Positions 51,717 through 59,910 of a DNA stretch of 64,000 bases are shown here, piece after piece. The notes below the pieces were generated by a model. That model saw nothing but the letters and a program-made list of their open reading frames with translations, was not told the origin of the DNA and did not search any database. Where the stretch lies: positions 248,001-312,000 of the forward strand of contig NZ_KE386604.1 of NCBI RefSeq assembly GCF_000427905.1. Direction: 5' to 3'. Positions within the stretch are counted from its first letter, which is position 1, and each line of letters begins with the position of its first letter. This stretch comes from Thermocrispum agreste DSM 44070. GTDB lineage: Bacteria; Actinomycetota; Actinomycetes; Mycobacteriales; Pseudonocardiaceae. A program made the translations under genes and the position numbers.

Positions 51717-51855
51717 GGCGTCACCACCGCGCGATGTGTGTGTCTCGCGGGTCGGTGCGCTGCCGCGCGATGTGCGTCTCCCGCCGGCCGGTGCGGCGTC
51801 GTGGCGACGCTGCGCGTTCGGCAGTCCAGGCGCTGCACGATCTCTCCACTCCCTT

Positions 51856-51874
51856 GTGTTGTGAGCTGCAACAC
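51856..51874. promoter_or_regulatory. Inverted repeat GTGTTG-7-CAACAC in ABC operon leader
   Basis: Perfect 6-base arms GTGTTG (51856-51861) and CAACAC (51869-51874), just downstream of the predicted transcription start. It may be a second operator. The remainder of the 51717-52100 gap shows no gene; a 79-codon frame at 51904 runs across the operator and is not supported. Confidence 0.4.
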
Positions 51875-51893
51875 GTGGCTGACTTGGCTAGGT

Positions 51894-51930
51894 ACCGTAC
51901 AGCATGGCAGAGGATATGTCGAGCAACATA
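51894..51930 (-). promoter_or_regulatory. ABC operon promoter with operator TATGT-6-ACATA
   Basis: Minus-strand TCGACA (51917-51922) and TACGGT (51894-51899) are 17 bases apart. The operator TATGTCGAGCAACATA (51915-51930) overlaps the -35 in the same register as the SDR-ligase site, differing only in the spacer bases. Both probably bind the same repressor. Confidence 0.6.
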
Positions 51931-52100
51931 GACTTTGATGCGCCGCAGGGAAGGTGGGGCGACGAGGTGGCCGAGCCGGGGTTCGGCCGCCTTGGCACGG
52001 CGGAAAGGGAAGGCTCGATGCGCGGTGAGCGGATTGCGTTGCACGCCCGACGTGGCAGGCGAAAGTGCTGGTCAGGTGGCCGCGAAGGTGCCGGTGATAC

Positions 52101-52868
52101 TCAGCTGGCCCAGCTTGTCAAGCGGGGGAGCAGGGCGGCGTAGACGTCGGGGTCGAGCGCCATGCCGGTGTGCGTGCTGCGCACTTCGACGTGTTCTGCA
52201 CTCGGGTCCCGGCACAGCTCCCACGGCGCGATCTTGTCGTGCCGGGAAAAGACGGAGACCGCCGGGATGTCGCCGGGCAGCGGGCTGTCCAGGTGCTCGC
52301 GGTTGGTGCGGTAGCAGGGGCCGGTGAAGCAGTCCTGGTCGACCACGCCGGGGATGCCGGCGGTGCCGAGCCGGGCGATCACGCGGGCGACGGCGAGGAA
52401 CTTGGCCCTGCCGCCCAGGGGGTTGAGCACCGCGCTGGCCAGCATGACCAGTCCGCCGACCAGGTCGGGCCGGCGGACCGCCACGATGCGCCCCAGCCAG
52501 CCGCCGCGGCTCTGGCCGAAGACGATCACTTTGCGGCCGGTCGCCTCGGCATGCCGCTCCAGCGTGCGCTCCAGTCGCTCCACCATGGTGGTGGTGCAGC
52601 CGACGTTCAAGCCGGTGCGGGAACCGATGGCGCGATAGCCACGCGCCGCGAACCAGGTGCGCGCCAATGCCAGGCTGCGGTCGCCGAACCCGAAGCCCGG
52701 GATCAGCAACACGCCCTGGCCTCGGCCGATGTGTTCCCGACGGGTCCAGATCGGATGCCGGAGAAGCCGGGGGATGTCCCGCACGATGGTGCGGAACGTT
52801 CCTTCTTCGACGGCCGACGGAGGTTGCGCTGGCACGCCGGATGGATATCCCGTTCGGCCGGCTTTCAT
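52101..52868 (-). CDS. Alpha/beta-hydrolase fold protein
   Basis: A 255-residue hydrolase. VLLIPGFGFGDRSL is the oxyanion-hole strand, the nucleophile elbow is GQSRGGW with its Ser, an acidic residue follows in VFSRHDKIAP, and the His is in STHTGMALDP. These place it among lipase/esterase-like alpha/beta hydrolases. There is no signal peptide. It lies 19 bases downstream of the oligopeptidase gene, so it is likely in the same transcript. Substrate unknown. Confidence 0.83.
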   Translation of the reverse strand: MKAGRTGYPSGVPAQPPSAVEEGTFRTIVRDIPRLLRHPIWTRREHIGRGQGVLLIPGFGFGDRSLALARTWFAARGYRAIGSRTGLNVGCTTTMVERLERTLERHAEATGRKVIVFGQSRGGWLGRIVAVRRPDLVGGLVMLASAVLNPLGGRAKFLAVARVIARLGTAGIPGVVDQDCFTGPCYRTNREHLDSPLPGDIPAVSVFSRHDKIAPWELCRDPSAEHVEVRSTHTGMALDPDVYAALLPRLTSWAS

Positions 52869-52887
52869 GCGCGGCGCGCGGACCGCG

Positions 52888-54867
52888 TCACCCGAGACAG
52901 CGCCACAGGAACGCGAAGGTCAACGCCCAGTGGAACGCGCGCTGGGCGTTGTCGGCCGCCGCACCGTGGCCGCCTTCGATGTTCTCGTAGTAGTGCACCT
53001 CGTGGCCCAGTTCGCGCATCCGGGCGGCGAGTTTGCGGGCATGCCCGGGATGTACGCGGTCGTCCCTGGTCGAGGTCACGATCAGGGTCGGCGGGTAGCG
53101 GCGGTCACGCTCCAGGTTGTGCAGCGGTGAGTAGGTGCGCAGGTAGGCGGCGTCCTCGGGGTCGTCGGGGTCGCCGTACTCTGCGATCCAGGAGGCTCCG
53201 GCCAGCAGCCGGTGATAGCGCAGCATGTCCGTCAGCGGCACATGCGCCACGACCGCACCGAACAGTTCGGGGTAGCGGGTGAGCATGACGCCCGCGAGCA
53301 GGCCACCGTTGCTGCCGCCTTCCACGCCGAGCTGCTGGGGCGTGCACAGGCCGCGGTCGAGAAGGTCCCTGGCCACGGCGGCCAGGTCCTCGTAGGCCCG
53401 GTGACGGTTGTGTCGCAGGGCCGTCTGATGCCAGCGCGGACCGTACTCGCCGCCGCCACGGATGTTCGCCACCACGTAGCGGCCGCCGCGGGCCAGCCAG
53501 CCTCGGCCGACCGTCCCGCTGTAGGAAGGGGTCAAGGAGACCTCGAAGCCGCCGTAGGCGTTGAGCAGGGTGGGGCCGGGCTCCGGTCGCCCGACGACGA
53601 AGTAGGGGATCGCGGTCCCGTCGTCCGAGGTCGCGAAGTGCTGCTCGACGGTGATGCGGTCGGTGTCGAACCAGGCGGGGCTCTGCTTGAGCGGCTGCGG
53701 CTCCTCGGCGTCGAGGACGCCCCGGCTGAGCGTGGACGGCTGGGTGAATCCGGAGGTGCGCAGGAAGTACTCGTTGGAGTCGTCCGGCGAGGTGTCGATG
53801 ATGTCGGCGCTGCCGATGTCCGGGACCCCGGGGAGCTCGTCTCGCTGCCAGGTGCCGGGTTCGACGAGATACAGGCGGCTCTTGACGTCGGTGAGTGTCT
53901 CGAGCAGCAGGTAGTCGCGGGTCCAGACGTGATACTGCAGCGAGGAATGCTCGTCCGGTCGGTAGACGACGGTGAAGTCACGCTTGCCCGCGAGGAAGTC
54001 GTCGAACCGGATGGCCAGTAGTGAGCCGGGTGGATGGCCCAGCCACTCGGAGCGCGGACGCACCAGCATCCACTCCCGGTGAACGCTGAGCCTGCTGTCG
54101 TTCGGCACGTCGATGCGCCGCAGGCCGTTCTCGGTGCGCAGCAGCTTTTCCGAGTTGAAGAAGTCGATGGAGCGATGGATCCAGTCGCGCTCGAAGCCGG
54201 GAGTGGCGTCGTGCCAGCCGCCGACCGCCACGTCGTCCTCTTCGCCTTCGAACACCAGCTGCGCCTCGGACACGGGGGTGCCGCGCCGCCATTCCCTGAC
54301 CTGCCGGGGATACCCGGAGGCGGTCAGCGAGCCGGGGCCGAAATCCGTGCCGACGTAGATGCGGTCCCGGTCGATCCAGCTGACCTGGTGCTTCGCCTCG
54401 GGCAGCGTGAACCCGTCGGGCACGAACCTCAGTTCACGCAGGTCGAACTCCCGGACCACGGTGGCGTCGGCCCCGCCGCGGGACAGTTCGATCAAGCAGC
54501 GGTCGTAGTCCGGCCGCCGCGCTGTCGCTCCGCGCCAGACCCAGTTCTCGCCCTCCGCGGCGGCCAGCTCGTCGACGTCGAGGACGACCTCCCAGTCTGG
54601 TTGCGCTTGGCGGTAGGACTCCAGCGTCGTCCGGCGCCAGAGACCGCGCGGATGGTCGGCGTCCTGCCAGAAGTTGTAGAGGTACTCGCCGCGCCGGACG
54701 ACGAACGGGATCCGGTCGTCGGCGTCCCACACCTGGCGAATCTCGCGCTGCAGCTGCGCGAACCGCTCGTCCTTGGTCAGGGTGGTGACCGTCTCCTCAT
54801 TGCGGGCCCGGACCCAGTCCAGCGCACGGTCTCCGGTGACTTCTTCCAACCACAGCAGTTCGTCCAC
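52888..54867 (-). CDS. Prolyl oligopeptidase family (S9A) serine peptidase
   Basis: A 659-residue cytosolic peptidase. A seven-bladed propeller (about 60-390) precedes the alpha/beta-hydrolase domain. The nucleophilic Ser is in GVEGGSNGGLL, the Asp in TSTRDDRVHPGHARKL and the His in GGHGAAADN. GTG at 54867 is used; no good Shine-Dalgarno is evident. It cleaves short peptides after proline or related residues. Its neighbour is a separate hydrolase, and peptide import by the nearby ABC transporter would be a coherent supply, though not shown. Confidence 0.92.
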   Translation of the reverse strand: MDELLWLEEVTGDRALDWVRARNEETVTTLTKDERFAQLQREIRQVWDADDRIPFVVRRGEYLYNFWQDADHPRGLWRRTTLESYRQAQPDWEVVLDVDELAAAEGENWVWRGATARRPDYDRCLIELSRGGADATVVREFDLRELRFVPDGFTLPEAKHQVSWIDRDRIYVGTDFGPGSLTASGYPRQVREWRRGTPVSEAQLVFEGEEDDVAVGGWHDATPGFERDWIHRSIDFFNSEKLLRTENGLRRIDVPNDSRLSVHREWMLVRPRSEWLGHPPGSLLAIRFDDFLAGKRDFTVVYRPDEHSSLQYHVWTRDYLLLETLTDVKSRLYLVEPGTWQRDELPGVPDIGSADIIDTSPDDSNEYFLRTSGFTQPSTLSRGVLDAEEPQPLKQSPAWFDTDRITVEQHFATSDDGTAIPYFVVGRPEPGPTLLNAYGGFEVSLTPSYSGTVGRGWLARGGRYVVANIRGGGEYGPRWHQTALRHNRHRAYEDLAAVARDLLDRGLCTPQQLGVEGGSNGGLLAGVMLTRYPELFGAVVAHVPLTDMLRYHRLLAGASWIAEYGDPDDPEDAAYLRTYSPLHNLERDRRYPPTLIVTSTRDDRVHPGHARKLAARMRELGHEVHYYENIEGGHGAAADNAQRAFHWALTFAFLWRCLG

Positions 54868-54967
54868 ACCGCGACGTTAGCCGCACTGAGTGACGCGGGT
54901 CGGCCCGTGCCCGGACGGTGGGCTTGTCGATCTCGGGACGGCGAGCCAGCCATCCAACGCCGCACAC

Positions 54968-54979
54968 TTTGTCGACAAA
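54968..54979. promoter_or_regulatory. Perfect palindrome TTTGTCGACAAA upstream of the oligopeptidase gene
   Basis: TTTGTCGACAAA is a perfect 12-base palindrome about 100 bases upstream of the oligopeptidase start. Two further TTGTCG half-sites lie at about 54925 and 54993. An unidentified regulator may bind here; the gap 54868-55083 holds no gene. Confidence 0.4.
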
Positions 54980-55083
54980 ACGACTTGTTTACTTGTCGGT
55001 GGGGAGATCGGTCGCCGAGCCGGCGCCTTCGCGTCCCAGCGGTAGCTCGCCACGAGGCGGCACGCGCGGTACTCGTCCAACCG

Positions 55084-56439
55084 CTACGCCCGCCCAGCGA
55101 GTCGCCGTACCGCGGCGAGGTCGGGCTGGGCGGCGTTGACGATGGCCTCCGTTACCGAATCCATGCTCGCCGGATCGACCCCCGTTGCGGCGCAGTTGTC
55201 GCGGAACTTCGCGATGACGCGAGTGGCATCCCACGGGCGGGAGCCGTTGCCGTCGACGTCGGGGATCCGGACGAGTTGGCGGCTGCCGTCGTCCCATGCC
55301 GCTTCGAGCTTCGCGGGGAACCGTGCGGGATAGCCCGAATCCGGCCAGGGCTCCCAGGTCACGCGCTGTGCGAACCGCACGACTTCCGGGTCCGGCTCGC
55401 CGACGAAGTCATCAAGGTCAACCTGACCGCGCACGGCTTGCAGGGCCACGACGTACGGCAGGCTCCACCGTGCTTCGTCAGCACGTTCGGGTGACTGCTT
55501 GCGCTCCCAAGGAACCGCGATGACGTGCTCCTGCCTGGTGGGCACGTGGCACGTCAGTCGCTGCAGGCGCTCGTGACCACCGGGTCCGAGGTTCAGCTCG
55601 GCGACGGCCTCGACGAACGGGTGCAGGAAGTGGCAGCACGGCAAACCCTTGAACGCCGCTTCCGCCAAGTACCAGCGCGTTCCGAGATCCTCCAGCGACG
55701 ACTGGAAGCGCTCGGCAGCGGCGGCGTCTCGCGCGTAGAGCCCGAAGAATCCGCGCTCGCCCTCGAAGACCGTCCGGGCTCCGGTCACACCGCCACCGAC
55801 CAGGCGAACCGCGGACACGGCGGCCTGCGCTGCGCTGCCGACCTGGGCGGCTTTGCTGGTCGCGCCGCTGGCCAGGAACGTGAAGTTGCCCGCAGCGAAG
55901 CTGGCCGCGACGCCGATCGCGTCAGCGAGCCGTTCGCGGTCGAGACCGTTGATCAGGCCGACGGCCAGGGCGCCGGCGAGCGGCCCGGCGACCGACGTGC
56001 CTTGGAATCCCACGCGCTGGAACCCGCTCGGGCTGGCCAGGCCGAGGCGGACGAGCACCTCCCACCCCACGGCGAAAGCCTTGATGACCTGCCGGCCGTC
56101 CGCGCCGGTGTCCTCGGCCGCGGCAAGCACCGCAGGCGCGAGCACGCTGCTGCCGTGCATCACGGAGCCGGTGTGGGTGTCGTCGTACTCCAGCGAGTGG
56201 ATGAGTGTGCCGTTGACCAGGGCCGCTTCGGCCGGCGAGGTGGTCGCGTCGGCGCCCAGAACGGTGCAGGGCCCGGTCGTGGCGACGGTGGAGGGAAGCT
56301 CACGTACGGGCCCGCGACGAGTGGCTGCCAGCCCCACTCCGACGGCGTCGAGGAAATGCAGCCGCGCGGACGCTTCGATGTCCGGCGGAAGCTCCGGAAG
56401 ATCGGCGACCTTGTCGATCAGAACGTCGACGACGGACAT
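55084..56439 (-). CDS. MmgE/PrpD family protein (copy 1)
   Basis: A 451-residue member of the MmgE/PrpD fold, which includes 2-methylcitrate dehydratase, cis-aconitate decarboxylase and iminodisuccinate epimerase. LVNGTLIHSLEYDDTHTGSVMHGSS is the family's main signature, with the His and Asp of the active site. It lacks iron-sulphur ligands, as expected. The ATG at 56439 shares a base with the stop of the second copy (TGATG). As last gene of the operon it may act on a branched or tricarboxylic acid; the reaction is not known. Confidence 0.85.
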   Translation of the reverse strand: MSVVDVLIDKVADLPELPPDIEASARLHFLDAVGVGLAATRRGPVRELPSTVATTGPCTVLGADATTSPAEAALVNGTLIHSLEYDDTHTGSVMHGSSVLAPAVLAAAEDTGADGRQVIKAFAVGWEVLVRLGLASPSGFQRVGFQGTSVAGPLAGALAVGLINGLDRERLADAIGVAASFAAGNFTFLASGATSKAAQVGSAAQAAVSAVRLVGGGVTGARTVFEGERGFFGLYARDAAAAERFQSSLEDLGTRWYLAEAAFKGLPCCHFLHPFVEAVAELNLGPGGHERLQRLTCHVPTRQEHVIAVPWERKQSPERADEARWSLPYVVALQAVRGQVDLDDFVGEPDPEVVRFAQRVTWEPWPDSGYPARFPAKLEAAWDDGSRQLVRIPDVDGNGSRPWDATRVIAKFRDNCAATGVDPASMDSVTEAIVNAAQPDLAAVRRLAGRA

Positions 56440-57794
56440 CAGGACACCTCCCCGAGAAGTCGATCCAGCACCACGCGGAGCGGGACGTCGAGGTCCAGCG
56501 GCCGGTCAGGGTCGGTCAGCGCCTCAGCCTGTGCAGCGAAGCCGGGTCTGAGCTCGGCCGTCAGCGTTCGGAACTTGTCGAGGAGCTGCTCGCGCGACAT
56601 CGGCCGGTCCGGTCCGCCGAGCGCAGACATCACGGTTTCCTCGTGGACGCTGCCATCCGCCAGGGTCACCCGCACACTGGACGGCCGGTCGTGCGGCGGC
56701 TCGGGTACGTCGGTCCACTCCTCGATCCGCACGCGATCCCGCAGCTGGACGACTGTTGCCTCGTGCAGTGACTCCCGGGCGAACGCCTTCATATCGGGTT
56801 CGCCGGCCAAGAGCACGGCGGCCACGGCATGGGGCAGCGAGAAACGCGCGGCAAGGCTCGTTTCGGGGCTCTTGTTGTCGAGCGCCGCAGCAAGCGGGTG
56901 CGCGCGTACAGCAATCTCGACGATCTTGTCGACCGGTATCCGCTTCGCCAGCTGACCGGCGGCTTCCACGCTGGAATGCAGATACTGACAGCACGCGTAC
57001 GGCTTGTGATAGGCGTCCTGCACGCCGTAGCGCTCACCCAAGCCCTGCGTGAGCTCTTCCTCTCGCGCCGCCGCGCCACCGACGTCGGCGAAAACTTCGC
57101 GGAACGCCGTAGGACTGCCGGTCAGCCCGGCGTCAGCCATGTCCGCGGCGAGGAATCCGAGCTGGGAAGCGGCCGCCGCCCACGCGTTGCGCACGGTGGC
57201 ACCTTGGGTCGCATTAACGAACGGCCTGGTCATCGACATCGAGGCCGCACCAAGCACGGTTCGGGCAAACGCGTCCGCTGGGAGACGACGAGCGGCGCCC
57301 ACCGCAGCGGCGGCCCCGATCGGCGACAACGACGCATGAGGATGACGCGACAACGGAAGCGGTGGCCGATACGCGCGGGCGACCCGGGTGACGACCTCGT
57401 ACCCGGTCACGAGCGCGATGAGCAGGTCACCCACGCTGCCGTTCGTCGCTTCCACCTCGGCGAGCGCGGTCGGCAGCGTGTACAGCGAGCCGTGGCAGGT
57501 TGCCGGGCGGTAGCCGCCGTCAAGCTCCGTCCAGTTCGCGGCCACCGCATTCGCCACCGAAGCCCGACCGCGATCAGTTCGCCGACCAGGGACGCCGACC
57601 ACGGTCGACTCGTCACCGTCGACGGCCTGCGCGGAAACCTGCCGTACCTCGTCCTCGGTGTGCGCCGCGATCATCTCGGCCAGGTCGTCGCAGACGATGA
57701 GCATCGCCTTGCGCAGCACGGGTTCGGGAATCGTGGCGACTCCGCGGCGCGCGTGGTCCGCCGCCCAGTCCAGCAGCTCCGTGGCCTCAGACAT
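56439..57794 (-). CDS. MmgE/PrpD family protein (copy 2)
   Basis: A second 451-residue MmgE/PrpD protein, clearly diverged from copy 1. The corresponding signature is SVANAVAANWTELDGGYRPATCHGSL, where the Tyr-Asp-Asp-His pattern is altered, and SRHPHASLSPIGAAAAVGAARR follows. ATG at 57794 follows GGGAGG by 5 bases and lies inside the end of the broken transporter frame. Two paralogues of equal length in tandem suggest a heteromer or sequential steps. Substrate unknown. Confidence 0.82.
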   Translation of the reverse strand: MSEATELLDWAADHARRGVATIPEPVLRKAMLIVCDDLAEMIAAHTEDEVRQVSAQAVDGDESTVVGVPGRRTDRGRASVANAVAANWTELDGGYRPATCHGSLYTLPTALAEVEATNGSVGDLLIALVTGYEVVTRVARAYRPPLPLSRHPHASLSPIGAAAAVGAARRLPADAFARTVLGAASMSMTRPFVNATQGATVRNAWAAAASQLGFLAADMADAGLTGSPTAFREVFADVGGAAAREEELTQGLGERYGVQDAYHKPYACCQYLHSSVEAAGQLAKRIPVDKIVEIAVRAHPLAAALDNKSPETSLAARFSLPHAVAAVLLAGEPDMKAFARESLHEATVVQLRDRVRIEEWTDVPEPPHDRPSSVRVTLADGSVHEETVMSALGGPDRPMSREQLLDKFRTLTAELRPGFAAQAEALTDPDRPLDLDVPLRVVLDRLLGEVS

Positions 57795-58882
57795 GCACGC
57801 CTCCCGCCGGCTCGGCGGCCGCTTGCGTGACCCGCACGTGCCGGCGGTGCGCCAGCCACGCACATCCGGCCGCAACCAGGCAGAGCCCGACGATGTACCA
57901 GGCCATGGCGGTGTTGCTGTCGGTTTCGCTGTACAACCAGGTCGCGATGAACGGCGTGGTCCCGCCGACGAGCGTGGTCGGCAGCGCGTACGCCAGCGAC
58001 GCGCCGGTGTAGCGGATCTTGGTCGGGAACAGCTCGCAGTAGATCGCCGGCTGCGGCGCGTAGGCGGCGGACTGGATGACCGCCAGCCCGAGAATCATGC
58101 CGAGCAGGATGATCCACGAGTCACCCGTCTCGATCATCGCGAAGTACGGGAACGTGAAGGCAGCGGCGGCCAGGGCCGCCAGCGTCACCTGACGGCGCAG
58201 CCCCACCCGGTCGGAGAGCCACCCGAACACCGGGATGGAGATCAGATAGCACACCGAGACGATGGTCAGGTGGTTCAGCGTCTGCGACTCCGGCACCTTC
58301 AGCGAGTCGGTGACGTACGCCAGGGTGTAGGTCGCGATGACGTAGTAGAGCGCATTGTTGGCCGCCGCCAGGCCCGCCCCGATCAGGACCGACCGCCAAT
58401 CCGTGCGTAGGACCTCCGCGACCGGGACCTTCGTGACGTCGTCCTTCGCCTTCGTGGTGACGAAGTCCCGCGACTCGGCCAGCCCGCGGCGGATGTACAG
58501 GCCGACCAGGACGATCACCACGTTGGCCAGGAACGGGATCCGCCAACCCCAGTCGCCGAAGGCGTCCCCGCTGACCCACGACGACACACTGACGACAAGG
58601 CTGGCCAGCAGCAGCCCGGCGGGGGGAGCCGATCTGCGTGGACGAACCGAACAGTCCCTTGCGGCGGGCCGGCGCGTTCTCCACCGACAGCAGCGCGGCG
58701 CCACCCCACTCGCCGCCGAGCGCGATGCCCTGCGCGATCCGGCACAGCGTCAGCAGCACCGGAGCCCAGACACCGATCGCCGAGTAGGCCGGGATGAGGC
58801 CGATGAGGACGGTCGCGCCGCCCATGATGAGCAACGTGGCGACGAGGACGTTCCGCCTGCTGATCTTGTCGCCGAAGTGCCG
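57787..58882 (-). pseudogene. MHS-family MFS transporter remnant, 5'-truncated and frameshifted
   Basis: The minus strand encodes most of an MHS permease (GGEWGGAALLSVENAP, then EWGWRIPF-like, ELFPTKIRYTGASLAYA and GGTTPFIATWLY). It starts only at HFGDKISRRNVL (helix 2-3 loop), so the first ~75 residues are missing. The frame also breaks at 58621-58626 (six G on the plus strand): with five, QIGSPAGLLLAS reads through as in the intact transporter at 35730. Its end overlaps the MmgE/PrpD copy 2 start. Either a decayed gene or a sequencing/assembly error; the homopolymer allows the latter. Confidence 0.85.
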
Positions 58883-59874
58883 CCGAAGCGCATCCAGCAG
58901 ATGAGGTGTTGCAGCCCGGTCTCGTCGTGCAGCGACTCGAGCTGCCGGATCAGGCCGTCGGGGTCGCCGACGTAGACGACGCCGCCGTCGCGCAAGCCGT
59001 CAACGGTGACGCCGCCCGCCTTGTCGGTGGCGGAGACCAGTTCGGCGTACCGCTCGTAGCTCGGCGGCACGTCCTCGCCTTGCGGAACGATGGACAGAAC
59101 CGAGTCGAAGTACCAGGTCAGCGCCTCGCGCGCGTTGTCGACCGCGGCCTGTTCGGTCTCCGCGAGGTGGATCTGCCAGTTCATCGGGAAATCCAGCTCG
59201 AGGATGTCCCGGCCGAGATCCCGTAATCGCCGTTTGGCGTCGACGACGAACGCGTTCAGCTCCGGCATCGTCATCAGCGTCGGCGTGACGAGCATGTTGC
59301 AGCCCTGTGCGACGGCCAGGTCGAACGACTCCGGGCTGATCGAGGCGAGGTAGATCGGCGGGGTCGGGCGCTGCACCGGGGTGGGCCGGCAGTCCACGTC
59401 GGTGATGTCGAAGTGCTTGCCGTGGTACGAGAACGGCTGACCGGTGGGTTTGCTCCACAGGCCGCGGATGATGTCGAGGGCCTCGACGAACACCTCACGG
59501 CTTTCCGCCTGCCGTTCGCCCGCGCCCATGTTGCGGAACTCGTGCGGTTGGTAGCCGCGGCCGACGCCGAAGTCGAGCCGTCCGCCGGAGAGGACGTCGG
59601 CCATCGCGTAGTCCTCGGCGATGCGGACCGGCCAGTCGAACGTCAGGTTGCTGACCGCGATCCCGATGCGCATGCGCTCGGTGCGTTGCGCGATGGCGGC
59701 GGCGGCCACCTGCGGGGAGGGCATCGAGCCGTAGTCGCTGCCGTGGTGCTCGGCCAGCCACACTTCGTCGAAGCCCAGCAGTTCGGCGTACTCGACCTGT
59801 TCGAGCATCTCGCGATAGGCACGCGGGAAGTCGTGGTCGGGACATTCCAGGACGTAGAAGATGCCGAACTTCAC
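58750..59874 (-). CDS. Luciferase-like monooxygenase (LLM), chimeric C terminus
   Basis: A flavin- or F420-dependent LLM-family protein of 374 residues as read. MKFGIFYVLECPDHDFPR, VWLAEHHGSDYG, RIGIAVSNLTFDWPVRIAEDYAMADVLSGGRLDFGVGRGY and PPIYLASISPESF are standard. Family homology stops at about residue 331 (HLICWMRFGG); the last ~45 residues are the transporter sequence read in another frame. The natural C-terminal helix is therefore lost, though most of the barrel remains. Start ATG at 59874 follows GGAGGA. Activity is doubtful without the tail. Confidence 0.85.
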   Translation of the reverse strand: MKFGIFYVLECPDHDFPRAYREMLEQVEYAELLGFDEVWLAEHHGSDYGSMPSPQVAAAAIAQRTERMRIGIAVSNLTFDWPVRIAEDYAMADVLSGGRLDFGVGRGYQPHEFRNMGAGERQAESREVFVEALDIIRGLWSKPTGQPFSYHGKHFDITDVDCRPTPVQRPTPPIYLASISPESFDLAVAQGCNMLVTPTLMTMPELNAFVVDAKRRLRDLGRDILELDFPMNWQIHLAETEQAAVDNAREALTWYFDSVLSIVPQGEDVPPSYERYAELVSATDKAGGVTVDGLRDGGVVYVGDPDGLIRQLESLHDETGLQHLICWMRFGGTSATRSAGGTSSSPRCSSWAARPSSSASSRPTRRSVSGLRCC

Positions 59875-59910
59875 GCAAGGTCCTCCTCGTGACGGGCGTG
59901 GAGGTGCGGG

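Noticed and set aside
51904-52143. A 79-codon plus-strand frame near the ABC operon promoter
   Set aside because: It begins at the edge of the predicted operator and has no Shine-Dalgarno or recognisable protein.
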